From: Auricularia sp. M13
Taxonomy: Eukaryota > Basidiomycota > Agaricomycetes > Auriculariales > Auriculariaceae
NCBI GenBank assembly: GCA_037042915.1
Contig: CM073195.1
Location: forward strand, 4,216,001-4,280,000
DNA length: 64,000 nt
Direction: 5' to 3'
The notes beneath the pieces are model-generated. The model was not told where the DNA came from. It saw only the letters and a list, made by a program, of their open reading frames with translations, and made no database searches. Below, piece by piece: positions 20,899 to 32,212 of this stretch (position 1 is the stretch's first letter; each line of letters opens with the position of its first letter). The position numbers were made by a program, and so were the translations under genes.

Positions 20899-23105
20899 AT
20901 GGGTGCCACCTGTAGCAGCGAGCTGACGGCTATGTTACTCGGCGCGGGCATCCTAGCGCTAGGTCTCGCTGTGCACGCATTCGGCCAGAATGCGGACCAT
21001 GACGAGGTGCGCTTGCACCCTCCCGCTCAGCTCTGATGATGTCGACGCTGCAAGATCCCCATTGTGGGCCTGGGCGCTGGCCCGCTTGCCGTCCAGATCG
21101 CCAGCCTACGCTCACTCACGCACAGCCGCGCATGGATCGCCGAGGGGTATCACAAGGTCTGTTCCCCCAATCTCCCTGAGTACCGCCCAAGTATGCTGAT
21201 CGAGTAATTCGCGCTCGCCACGGTTAGTACCGCTCGGGCGTGTTCAAAGTGCGCGCATTCCGAGAGTGGATACTTATTATCTCTGGCGTGCGTCGTTGGC
21301 CTCAGCTTGTTCAGGATTCAGTGTGCTAATCTCTGGGCTTCAGCCGGAACTCATCGACGAGCTGCGCCGCGCCCCGGACGACGTGCTCTCCTTCTACGAG
21401 GCCACCGCAGACGTATGCAGTGCGTGATCTTTCAGGATTTGAGGTACTCAATGAATTTGCAGACCCTGCAATGTGACTACACATTTGGCGACTGGCGCTC
21501 CGAGAGCCTGCTTCACGTCGGCCTCATCAAGACGAAGCTCACGCGCAGTCTTGCGCATCTGTTCCCTTCCGTCATGGACGAAATGAACGCTGCGTACTCG
21601 GACGAGATTACTTCCAAGCTCAACGGGAACGGTGCGCGCCTCCGGACACCGTAGGCTCTGCTAATCGTGATGCATGGTGGGAAGAATGGACGACAATGCC
21701 AATTATGGAGCCCATCATGCGTGTTGTGTGCAGGACGAGTAACCGCGTATTCGTCGGACTGCCGCTATGTGCGTCTCCCTTCTCCCTTCTCCCTTCGCCA
21801 TTCCACCGCGCGCTGAACGTCCGACGTGCCAATGCCAGGCCGCAACCCAGAGTATATCGACCTGAACGTGAAGTACACGGTCGCAGTGGTCGTCAGCGCC
21901 AATATCATTAAGCAGTTCCCTCTGTTCCTGAAACCGTGCGTTGGCTCCGTCAACTTACCTGTCGGGATGTGCTCGACGTCTGACCTGTCACCAGCTTTGC
22001 CGGGCGGTTCCTCACTCCCATCCCTGGGACGTATGCGCGCGCTGAGCGCGTGATGACTTCCTTTTTGGAGCAGCGAAGGAAGCAGACGGAGGAGCGGGGT
22101 AAAGGGTGGAATGGGGATGATAAGCCAGTACGTGAGATAGGAGCTGGAACAAAATCGTACTAAAGGTGCTGATGGTTTGCGGCGGGTGCATAGGATGATT
22201 TCTTGCAGTGGATCCTCGATGCGGGCGAAGAGCGTGAGAAAGAGGCATACCCGCTGATGACGCGCATCCTCCGCCTCAACTTTGCCGCCATCCACACCAC
22301 TGCGCTCGTACGTCCAGATTCAATGTTTGATCCCGGTTGACTTGACGGGCAATAGAGCTTCGCATCTGCACTGTTTCGCGTCGCCGCGGAGCCGGAGAAA
22401 TACCAGGAGCCCATTCGGCAGGAAGTGCATGAGGTGCTCTCCAGGCACGGGTGGACAAAAACGGCCATGGAAAAGCTGCGCAAAGTTGACAGCCTGTTGC
22501 GCGAGACGCAGCGGTACCACGGGCTCGGCGCCGGTACATCTCCGTCTACGCCCTCTCTATCATCCGTTTTCTAATTCCCGTCACCCGTGACCCCGCTGAC
22601 CGTACGCTTTAGTCTCGATGACGCGCAAGGCCATGCAGGACTTCACCTTCTCAGATGGCACACAGGTCAGGAAGGGCCAGACGGTCTCCGTGGCATCTCG
22701 TCCGACGCACTTCGACGCTGCGATCTACAGCAACCCTGACACGTTCGACGGCTTCCGGTTCCATGACGAGCAACGAGGGGACGACGAGGTCGAACTGCCG
22801 AATGGGCTCGTGTCGACCGGCTTTGACTTTTTGACATTTGGGACGGGGCGGCATGCATGGTGCGTCCCTTCTGCTGTACTGAGCGCAATTCTTGCGCCGC
22901 ATGTGCTGAACGGATCCGTCGCAGTCCGGGACGGTTCTGGGCGGCGAACGAGATGAAGGCGATGATGGCGTACATGGTCACGCACTACGATATGAAGATG
23001 GAGCATGACGGCGTCGTGCCGCCAGAGACGTGGATTGGCAACGCCGTCATGCCCGATAGCAATGTGCGCATGGTTTTGCGGAAGCGTGAGGCGCTCGTGT
23101 ATTAG
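20899..23105 (+). CDS. Cytochrome P450 B
   Basis: Divergently transcribed from P450 A and built on the same exon plan. The anchor is LLGAGILALGLAVHAFG, followed by IPIVGLGAGPLAVQIASLRS and YRSGVFKVRAFREWILIISG. Later blocks are WTTMPIMEPIMRVVCRTSNR, FLTPIPGTYARAERVMTSFL, LRLNFAAIHTTA, SLLRETQRYHGLG (ExxR), DTFDGFRFHDE and FGTGRHACPGRFWAANEMKA. The C-terminus LRKREALVY is almost the same as in A. All introns examined have GT-AG ends and keep phase, so the gene looks intact. ATG at 20899 or 20932 could be the start; the second leaves a more typical short luminal end. Confidence 0.88.
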
Positions 23106-23329
23106 TTGTTTGCATAATGATCCTGGCTTCATCTCACGAATATACAGAGAGTCCTAGCCCGGTCGCTGTACACTTCAGATGCAACTGCTTCTCGCACATT
23201 GACTTTCGGAAATGAAGGCATTATTATTGACTCACCCCAGCTATACTGTATAGTAAAGCTTCAAAATCACAGCATCGTGAGCATCTGGTGAATGGATGCG
23301 GCGTTTGGCTTGAGCAATCCGAATCCGTC

Positions 23330-23480
23330 ATGCGTACATACTTACCAAGGTAAGGAAATATTGCGGCATGAGGAGCATACGGTTTGATGAGCGAGAAAAA
23401 CCAGCTTATGATGGTGGCACTTGTGACCACGTTCATGCGAGTGCTGGCTGAGGGTCTCAGGTTGGTCACAGCTCGAGAAA
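23330..23480 (-). pseudogene. Relic P450 exon
   Basis: The minus-strand frame reads RMNVVTSATIISWFFSLIKP, which lines up with the P450 C exon reading ARDVVTSAAILGLFPSFLKP. Flanking exons are not evident. It is probably what remains of a fourth paralogue next to the Mutator-like element. The match covers about 20 residues only. Confidence 0.45.
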
Positions 23481-23775
23481 ATGATGAAACACCAGTTTTA
23501 CTTATACCCCGTCGCTTTCGTGACGAATGATAAGCCAAGGAACCGAATCGGCCCGCAAGATGGAATGCGCGCCTGTAGAAACGCGGTAGACTATATAAGG
23601 CCCAGGTATGCGCGTTCAGAGCACACCCCCGCACACTGATCCCATCAGCTGCTAGTCTCCGTTCGTCGGTTCTCGATTTGAACTTTCAACGGCTGAAGTT
23701 AAACAAGATGCTTCGGGCGCGCACTCGCCGTGCTCGGAACAGACATCATTTGGTAAGCTGCTGAATATCTTGTGC

Positions 23776-24485
23776 AAGATAGGTTTGTGCACGTTCATCT
23801 TCCCTTCCCACACGCTGGCCGATTACCCATCTTACACGTCTCCAGTCACCCTTCCTGCACGATCTTTATCCCTTCCCGCACGATCTTTATCCCTTCCTAC
23901 ACGTGCAGTATGCCTTCCTACACGCTCCAATAACCCTTCTAACACGTCCTTATAACCCTTCCTACACGCTGGTATTACCCTTCTTACACGTCCTTATAAC
24001 CCTTCCTGCACGTTCTAGTATCCCTTCCTGCACGCTCCCAGGGAGAACTCTAGTACACATCAAAGGAGTGCTCAGAAAATTCTGGAAACTGGATGACAAA
24101 TACCCATAATCCAAAAGAAAAATATTGGGATACTTACCGTAACCCTGGATGCTGTGCTTGATTTGATATTGAGCATTCTTTCCTTTTTGGACGCACATGT
24201 CAGACGTCAAACTGTACAGCACCAGAACCAGACCCCCATAAATCTTGGTGAGCTTTTCATAAATCATAAGAATGCTAACAAAAAATATTTACAAAGTTTC
24301 GGAGTCCAAATGCTATTTCCCAATTTGGTATGATGTCGCTTATCCGCTCACAGTGCGGCACACACAGTGCCACGGTGGATCGGTGATAAATTGAGTTTGG
24401 GGTCTTGAAAATCTCGATCATCATTACTAAACATTATGATGCAGAAAGGTACAATTATTTCATTGAAAACGAGCTTCAAATCACA
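23776..24485. repeat. Left terminal inverted repeat of the MULE
   Basis: Outer half (about 23800-24050): a dozen units of CCCTTCCTACACG or CCCTTCCTGCACG spaced by about 20 bp. Inner half (about 24060-24485): unique sequence matching the reverse complement of 31146-31570 almost exactly. The outer tip reads CAAGATAGG. Confidence 0.75.
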
Positions 24486-24791
24486 ATTTTATTGCAGTTT
24501 TCCTATAATCTGTGCAAGCGAACACGATGTGAGGCTTCACAGTACATTCACATCATTTTCTGAGCCACAGATATTCTGATGAGTACAAGAACAGAGAGTA
24601 TTACAGGTCATCAGCTTTCAACGATACGAAACACCTTCACGGCGTGCTCGTTTGGGCTGCTGTGCGGTGTGTGGAGTTGGTGGTGTGTGCGGCATCTGCG
24701 CCTGAGATTGATGGATTTGTGGAGGTGTTGAGGGTGGTGGAGACCTATGTTTAGATTTTTTAGTGCCTAATTCTGTTCTTAATCCAACAAC

Positions 24792-27511
24792 TCACTCTAC
24801 TTGCATAACATTTTTGTTTTTGATGTGGAATGCGACCAATTGCTCTGCAATGGTGTGCCGGTATTCAACTGGATTGATCTCAAATTGCTTCCAAGACGAA
24901 GGCCGTGTCTGGGTAGACAGCTTTTCAAGGAAAAAGCAGGTGAATGGGCCACAACTATGGCCATCATTCTGCTGCTGCACTGCCTGTTGGGAAGTATTTA
25001 GCAAATAGGCAAACAGGTTAACCCTGTATGTTCAGCTTACTGGTAGGTGCACAATCCATTGGGAACGCTTGAAGGGGAAATCAGCAGCACGCTGTGGAAA
25101 CTCCATGCGTTTATATATCGCATATTCTTCGAGGTAGTCCAGGAGGTGCTATAAGAATTTCAGCTTCATATATGAGGGGCAGCAGGTAAGCATGACGCAC
25201 CAGCATAACTGTGTCGCGAGAGTGTGTTTTTTTGACATCACCTCTATCCTTGGAATGGGTAGAGAGAGAGTCCATATAAGAAATGGTGTGCTTCTGAAAA
25301 TCGATGACTGCCAACGCCCAGTGATTATTGTTGATGTTGATTGGAATGTTCAGGTGAGACAAGGCAAACAGAGTGTCGCACTGATCAAATCAATTTAAAA
25401 TTCTGGTGCTCCTAAAGAATACACTCACCTTTTTGAACCACTTGTGCAGTTGAGTAGTCTGAGCAGAAACAAAACTTGACGTCTCTGTCTCTCCTGTGCT
25501 GGTAAAGCGGCAAAAGTCTCTACACCATCGTCTCTGATCTTGATGTATTCCATCAGCTTTGCAAAAAGAAGGAAGACACATTGTGCCAGCTTCCTTTGTC
25601 AAAACTGCCACCGTGTAGGACTGCCCAAGCATTGATGATCTCATCATTGAACCAGGCATCATCACGGCGAAGAATGGAGACTTCTCGCCCAGTGATGAAC
25701 TGGCGCCCAATTGTAAGAAGTCGAGTTGACTGGTCTCCTGTCCAGGCAAGGAGCTTATATCAAGTTAGTGCCTGATAAGCGTTGGATGCGAGTACAAACC
25801 TCATGAACAGTGTGAATGTCAGTCTGTGTAGCAGTGACTGGCACAACCGGATTGGTGACGACGTCCTTCTGAAGGAAGGTTAATTGGTGTAGATAGTATA
25901 GAGACGTATTTGTACCATTTCCACATGGATGATCGCTTTTGCAGCGGATTCATCAATTTCCTAGAAGACATGAGTACATATGATAGACCGATTTTGCAAC
26001 GTACCATATCCAGAGCCTCGTAGTCTCCCATCACAAAAAAGTACCTGCTCTGTGGGCGCAAGAGGTCGGGGAAAGCCTCTGGAAGCTGGAGTCCAAGTGG
26101 TGCAATCCAGGTAGTCATTTCGGATTTTGAGATTGGCGAAGCAGGGAAAGCAGTAAGAAGTTGCTGGAAAGCTGAGATGATTGTTTGAGGTGCGATGTCA
26201 CCGAAGACATTGGCTGTCGATCCATAAGGACGCTTGTTGAAGAGAATAAAGAACGCCAGCCCAGCCATTAGAAGTGCACTTTCACAATCTTCCTGTCCAG
26301 ATGCAGGGAGTGCGAATTGTTTGTACATCGGCTACGACCTTGATGAGAATGTGTGTTGCATGAAGACGTGCTAAAACAAACCTGGGCTGGATCATCGACT
26401 GGCATCCAGTGGCGCATAATGGTGAGCTGTGTTGCACGATCTCCATCTTGCACGTTGTGCTGATGTTGAACACCATAGACGAAGGGAACCACAGGCGACT
26501 TGGGCCTCCATTCGCAGAGGTACCAGTGCTGCGAAGCCACACTGAAATGGAAGAAAATAATTCGCTTGATGGCCTGCTTGTGAAAGGCGAGATGAAGAGT
26601 TTCCCACAACCCTACGAGGTTCTACATTATCATCAGACACTGATGCCCGCATCAAATCAATGAATTTATACCTGTGGTGCGCCTGGATCCTGTCGAAGCT
26701 TGGCAAACTCGGCAGCCTGCTTTTCAGCATTGTACTCGCCAGGCACAAATAGTATCCCAAGTTCCAGCTCTTCGCTGAGGCAGCTGAGGAAGGCCGAGAG
26801 AATGCGAACAATCTGGAAGCTGTCCATTGGAGTTTCGAATGAGGAGTTGTCCGTCTGTTACCAAGAAATGTTAAGAATACATATCCAACTGCACTGAGTT
26901 CACACACCATGTCCAGCTGCTTTCCTTTTCCTTTGTCAACAGGTTTTCCCTGACCCTCCTTCGTCATAAATATATTAGACGAATATATCAATTGGAGACA
27001 CTATGGAATAAAGCATACCTGTGATTGCTCTGCAATCGTCTTGGCAGGAAGCAGGCTGTTTTGTGGGCCTGCTGGACGCCCAGGACGCTCTGAAAATCGA
27101 AGATGAGAAGAGCTCTGCTTCCCAGATTCACTTCGCCAGGACTGCATTGGCTTGATTTTCCCTGGATGGCCAGGAGTAGATCCTCCTCAAATAGCATTAG
27201 TTTTTGTGCATGTGATCGTTATTAGAAATGTGCATACCAAATTGAGCTCGAGGATGAAGCTCAGGCTGTTGAGCGTCAAAGTGTAGGGGAGCATTAGCCA
27301 TAGATGTATCTGAATCGGAGTCCTGCTCTTCCATCTTGTGAAGCAGGCGACGTGCGAGCGAATCAAAAGTGGTGTTCTTGGCTGCGTCTTCAACCACAAG
27401 GTCAAGAGTCTCTGCAATCTTGCTATCTCGCAAAGGACGAGGGGGCGCCTTGCTTCCGGGAGGTGGCTTTGGAGCAGACGCTTTGAAGCCCTGCTTTGTG
27501 GCCCCTTGCAT
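24792..27511 (-). CDS. Ulp1-type cysteine protease module of the MULE
   Basis: A disordered, proline-rich start (APKPPPGSKAPPRPLRDSK) is followed by helical segments and, at the C-terminal end, a complete Ulp1 (C48) fold. The substrate-entry motif is DDAWFNDEIINAWAVL. The His box is IPININNNHWALAVIDF, the Asp box ISYMDSL, and the Gln/Cys box QQQNDGHSCGPF. Ulp1 enzymes cleave SUMO-like proteins; in transposons their role is not settled. An upstream segment (SVASQHWYLCEWRP and, later, LPASGQEDCESALLMAG) looks like a second, divergent copy of the His and Cys boxes. The frame's first Met is 22 bp from the transposase stop, and an in-frame GT-AG intron bridges the two, so one fused product is more likely than two genes. 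Confidence 0.72.
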
Positions 27512-27533
27512 CTCGCGCAGACAGACTCATTCG

Positions 27534-30437
27534 CTACCATTTTATTAGATATAGCTGTGCATCATGACTATCTGGAGTATACGTACCAACCCAGCTCTTG
27601 GCATCGCCATTCCCCAACAGCAGGCGGATTGCCCAGATATGGCAGCATGATCTGCCCGTCTGGTCAAATGCCTTGCAGCTACAACGTAGAGTGCTGCTTT
27701 GGGACTTGGTCACCATAAACCGCTCCTCAGATCTGGAATAAAATATTAGCCTGATGACCATTGATTCACTCAAACCCATTTACTTAAACTCTGAGACCCT
27801 CCAAGCGTCACCATCAAGTTTCCGTAGCATATGGGGCTCGCTCCAAATATAGTGACCTTCTTGGATCTCGCCTAGCAATTCGGTGTTGCGAACAGGTCCC
27901 TTCGGCTCCCACTGCTGGAAGAAAGGGAAGAACTCGTTGGCCAGGATGATTACAAGACGATCAAGCCTAGAATGATGTTCAGAAATCCTGTCCATAGTTA
28001 AAATTTAGACCCCTACCTTTTGTTTGCACGACAGTGCAGGAACAACTGATCAAACGTCTTGAAAGAACGCTCAATCCAATTGTTTGTATTGAGCATTCCA
28101 TCGCGGTTGTGCCCTGCAGGCAAGCCAATGTCTGTCCACATATCTGCAGGATTTTAGTGACATTGTGTTATGGAAAATAATTCATACCTCGCCAGAACGA
28201 AACAAACCAATTCTTCTCAAAGTATCTCCAGGTTTTCAGGCGTAGTTGCGCATCTAGAACAATGGACTCGAGCTGCTTTTTGAAGGTTCCAATAGCTGCC
28301 TGCCATTTATCCATTGAATCGCAACGCTGCAAGGAGCGAAAAGCAACACAAAGAAGTCGCTTTTGTGGCACAGACAGCGAAGGTCGCTCGCCTGGGGATC
28401 CTTCGCCGTCAAACCTTAGAATGGCCTGGATAACGTGGAACTGGCACAGGCGGATTATCATATCTGGCCAAACTAGACTTCAGTTAGTGTGATGACCTTC
28501 TGCAAGATTTGAATAATCGTGCCTGCACGAATGGCATTTGCTTCAGCTCGGCTTTTGTCAATCATGACCCAGGCAGGTTTCCACCCATGCGCCACAATGT
28601 ACAGCGCAGATGCTTGCAGCTTCTTGATGTCTGCAGCATCCTTGTGCTGAACTTCGACATTTCCTAATAAAACTGTTAGTATCGAGCTCAGCAAAGGAGC
28701 ATCCCTCTGACCAGATGAGATTTTCAAAGCATAATCCTCAATGCGAGCCTTCGTTTCCCTCAGGAATTCCTCCAAGGTTTCTGCTTGAACATCCTCAGAG
28801 AGCATTGCTGCGCCTTAATTTTTTATAAGCATTAGAGCGCACCTGATCAAATAGAACTCACCAGGCAGACAATGCGTCTCCTTATTGACAGTAACCAGGA
28901 AAGTAAGAGGCGCTCGATTTTCATTCTTGTTTCTCCAGGACGAATCAAGAGCGCAGCCAAGCTCTGGAGCATTGATGATCAGGTTCTCCATGGCGAAAGC
29001 ATCAGAAATGGCGACAGAGAATTTGGTGGGAGGCGTCGCATCAGGATCGTGATTCTTGAACCTGTAATATAGATTAAAACCCACACATGTGGGCTATTCA
29101 CTACTCACATGTAGATGGACTGAGGCTTGTTCTCTGCCAGAGTGCCAATAGCACGTATGGGATCATGGTCGGCACGCCCATGCCTACGCCATCCTTGAAC
29201 AATATCAGCAACTTGTCTTGCAGTATGCTGGCGGCGTGGCAAAATCTTGTAAGTCTGGTAGGTTGTCATGAGGCCTAAGCCAACATTTAGCATCATTGAT
29301 CATACATGGTATTTTCCGGTACTTACGCTGCTTGATGATGCCTGCAGTAAGTCCCAAAGATGCACAGTCCATGATCTGCTGGCGAACATAGTGGGATTTT
29401 ACACTGTGCTTCTCAGCAGGATGATGGTGGTCCTCAAGCGCTTGGGTCCAAATTGAAGCCAACTCGAGATTTCCAGCCAGAATCTCCACCTATATGATCT
29501 ATGAGTAAAAATATTCTGCACATAGACATTTACAAACCTGGAGGCGTCCTTTGCACGGGCATAAAATGCGAGCACGCCGACGCCGCGTGGGGGTCCAGAT
29601 TCATCTACAGGTGTAGTGCCTGAGGGAGCATCCTCTGGAGCAGCTTCCTCGTCATGAAGCTCTGCATCTGCTTCCTCGGCAGTGTCTTCGGGCCAAGCGC
29701 AACTGCCTAGGCAATTGTAGGAAACACGAAAGACAGGTTCGTCTGGCTTCACAAATGCTGGACGCTCGTTCTTCCACGAAACCATGAAGTCACGTGCACG
29801 GATATCTTGTGGTCGATCAAGAGGATGACCGACAAAGTGCACATCAAGCTCCGGATGATGCGCATATTCTGGATTAACGTAGTCGTGTGGCTGGTAACAT
29901 GATAAATAATGATTAGAAAGAACGAAAACATGGATTACACACCAAAGCTTCAATCTGATGCCAGAGTCGAGCAAGAGGAAACTTTCCAACACAGGTCCAC
30001 GAAAGACCATCCTTTTCCTCATGGGAAATTTTGTGGAGCTTGCGACTGTTACGTGTGCGAGACGCAGAGTGCGATGAGCGTGTGCGGGAAACACTGCGCG
30101 ATGCAGGCTCAAGAGCTGCCTGGGTGGTGGGAAGGAGCGCCCTACGGCCAGAGCGGTGAAAATCCAACAGGCTGAGAGTAGCAGGTGTTTCGTCGGGAAT
30201 GGGAGTTGCAGGAGGCAAATCAGAGCCAAGAGAGCCACGATCGGTCGAAGGAGCACGAGATGGATTTACAGACGAAGCGGTAGAAGCATTGGCGGAGGTA
30301 GTAGCGAAGCACGCCCACGGGGAGCAGACGAAGGCAGTTGAGCACGTGGGCGAGGAGGTCGTCCCCTCGTCCACCGGTTTTGTCAGACATTCTTGTAAGG
30401 AAGCGTAGAAAAGAAACAACACAAAAGGATTCTGCAA
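27534..30437 (-). CDS. MULE transposase with SWIM zinc finger (N-terminal module)
   Basis: Multi-exon. A Ser/Arg-rich N-terminal region is followed by a domain with SYNCLGSC and an acidic linker. The catalytic core then shows ALDSSWRNKNENRAPLTFLV (first Asp), PAWVMIDKSRAEANAI (second Asp), MIIRLCQFHVIQAILRF, and TNNWIERSFKTFDQLF (candidate catalytic Glu). A SWIM zinc finger of CxCx(n)CxH type follows (RCSCKAFDQTGRSCCHIWAI). Order and motifs fit Mutator-superfamily transposases. The last exon ends in an in-frame stop at 27534 only if the GTACGT donor in SWV|GTACGT is not used. If it is used, the protein continues into the protease module. The start at 30437 is tentative; Met codons further in are possible. 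Confidence 0.72.
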
Positions 30438-31145
30438 AAATGATATTAGCGTGTTTGAATATAAATTGAATAATTGATTTGAAGACGAATTAAAAGAAAT
30501 AATTATAATTATTTTATTGCAATTAAAAGAAATAATTATAATTATTTTATTGCAATTAATTTAATATTAAATATCGGAATCAATAATGATATTCATCATG
30601 ATTATTAAGATGATTCCTGGGATCATCATCATAGATGATGATGATACCAAGTATCATCATTGATGATGATGATGAGTACTATTGTCGACGACAATGATCA
30701 TCACAATGATCGTCATCATGATAATCATGATACCAGGTATCATTCTGGTCATCATTCAACTGATCTACATATTTGAACGCTTTGGACGAACAAGCGACAC
30801 CACTGACTCGTCCTAGCGCCAAACTCGTGCTCTAGGCGGCAAAAGGCACACCAGAGAGTGCAGTAGACAATATATATCATGATTATTTCAATGATTCCTA
30901 GGAATCATCATAATAATCACAATGTATATAGGAATGATGACGAGAATGACCAGAAAATGATGAAGAATCAAACACAACTAGTGAAGGAAGAGAACAGAGA
31001 GAAAGGAACATAATTACCAGCACAGGCGGTGATGATGGTGGTACAGAGCCAAGATGCAAGGTTTCGGAGTCTGAAACTGTGGAACCTAAATAAACAGCAT
31101 TTTCGCGAATTTAATGCATTTTTTGCAAGTTTATTGAGTGAAACT
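30438..31145. other. AT-rich 5' region of the MULE
   Basis: Strongly AT-rich, with a 33-bp unit duplicated in tandem (30488-30520 and 30521-30553) and about 150 bp (30600-30760) of ATCATC/GATGAT tracts that can fold back on themselves. It lies just upstream of the transposase start and is probably the promoter region. Confidence 0.5.
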
Positions 31146-31915
31146 GTGATTTGAAGCTCGTTTTCAATGAAATAATTGTACCTTTCTGCATCATAATGTT
31201 TAGTAATGATGATCGAGATTTTCAAGACCCCAAACTCAATTTATCACCGATCCACCGTGGCACTGTGTGTGCCGCACTGTGAGCGGATAAGCGACATCAT
31301 ACCAAATTGGGAAATAGCATTTGGACTCCGAAACTTTGTAAATATTTTTTGTTAGCATTCTTATGATTTATGAAAAGCTCACCAAGATTTATGGGGGTCT
31401 GGTTCTGGTGCTGTACAGTTTGACGTCTGACATGTGCGTCCAAAAAGGAAAGAATGCTCAATATCAAATCAAGCACAGCATCCAGGGTTACGGTAAGTAT
31501 CCCAATATTTTTCTTTTGGATTATGGGTATTTGTCATCCAGTTTCCAGAATTTTCTGAGCACTCCTTTGATGTGTACTAGAGTTCTCCCTGGGAGCGTGC
31601 AGGAAGGGATACTAGAACGTGCAGGAAGGGTTATAAGGACGTGTAAGAAGGGTAATACCAGCGTGTAGGAAGGGTTATAAGGACGTGTTAGAAGGGTTAT
31701 TGGAGCGTGTCAGAAGGGTTATTGGACCGTGTGGGAAGGGTAATAATGGACGTGTGGGAAGGCATACTGCGCGTGCAGGAAGGCATAAAGATCGTGCAGG
31801 AAGGGTATGTAGAGACGTGTAAGAAGGGTAATTACAAAGATCGTGCAGGAAGGGAAAGTCAACGTGTGGGATGGGAAATTGAACGTGAGGAAACAGATTT
31901 TTGATATCTTGTAGC
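31146..31915. repeat. Right terminal inverted repeat of the MULE
   Basis: Mirror copy of the left repeat. Its outer minisatellite (about 31595-31900) has CGTGCAGGAAGGG or CGTGTAAGAAGGG units. It is about 60 bp longer than the left one, so the arrays have changed length independently while the inner part stayed matched. Confidence 0.75.
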
Positions 31916-32212
31916 ACATCAAGCGGTACTACTGGGGAATTGAATAACAGACCCAAGACAATGAGGTCATGGAGCTCCGCGCAGGCTGGACGGTAAACAG
32001 CACAGGCGTTACTGTCTCATCGGATGTTCCCTGGACAGTCTCAAGTCCCATGTTATACCGCAGTGTCGCTGAAGACGAAGCTGGCCGCATGCGATGACCA
32101 GGAAGCGCTGGGATCTGTCGGGCGGCGGACTCGGAGGAAGAATGATGCAACGAAAGTTGGAGAGCATACGCGAGGCGTGAGCGGCCGCCATTGGTCCAGT
32201 GTCATTTGGCTA
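31916..32212. other. Short flank between the MULE and P450 C
   Basis: Under 300 bp with no coding-like frame. It is the 3' flank of P450 C, and possibly holds one copy of a degraded target duplication. Confidence 0.4.

Larger units (their letters stand above)
23776..31915. mobile_element. Mutator-like (MULE) DNA transposon with Ulp1 protease, apparently complete
   Basis: Long terminal inverted repeats bound the element: 23776-24485 and 31146-31915, about 0.7 kb each. Their inner 400 bp are nearly identical, including a matching 101-codon frame. The outer part of each is a minisatellite of CCCTTCCTACACG-type units. Between them, one minus-strand coding unit carries the DDE transposase, SWIM finger and Ulp1-type protease; this combination is known from MULE elements. 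The sequence between the right repeat and the gene is AT-rich. Both coding modules keep their catalytic residues, so the element may be autonomous and young. The outermost bases and the expected 9-10 bp target duplication could not be fixed by eye. It lies between P450 B and P450 C. Confidence 0.8.

Noticed and set aside
30600-30760. CRISPR-like or satellite array
   Set aside because: Simple ATC/GAT tracts without regular spacers, inside a transposon in a eukaryote.
23962-31668. Identical 101-codon frames near both MULE ends
   Set aside because: They lie in the two terminal inverted repeats, in opposite orientation, and share identity at the DNA level with no sign of a coding constraint.
23760-31930. 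KDZ-type or other giant transposon identity for the 8 kb element
   Set aside because: The SWIM finger, the LCQFHVIQAI block and the DDE layout fit Mutator-like transposases, and no KDZ hallmark was seen.
23740-31945. A target site duplication for the MULE (GGTAAGCTGCTG versus GGTACTACTG)
   Set aside because: Imperfect, and its position relative to the repeat tips is inconsistent between the two sides.
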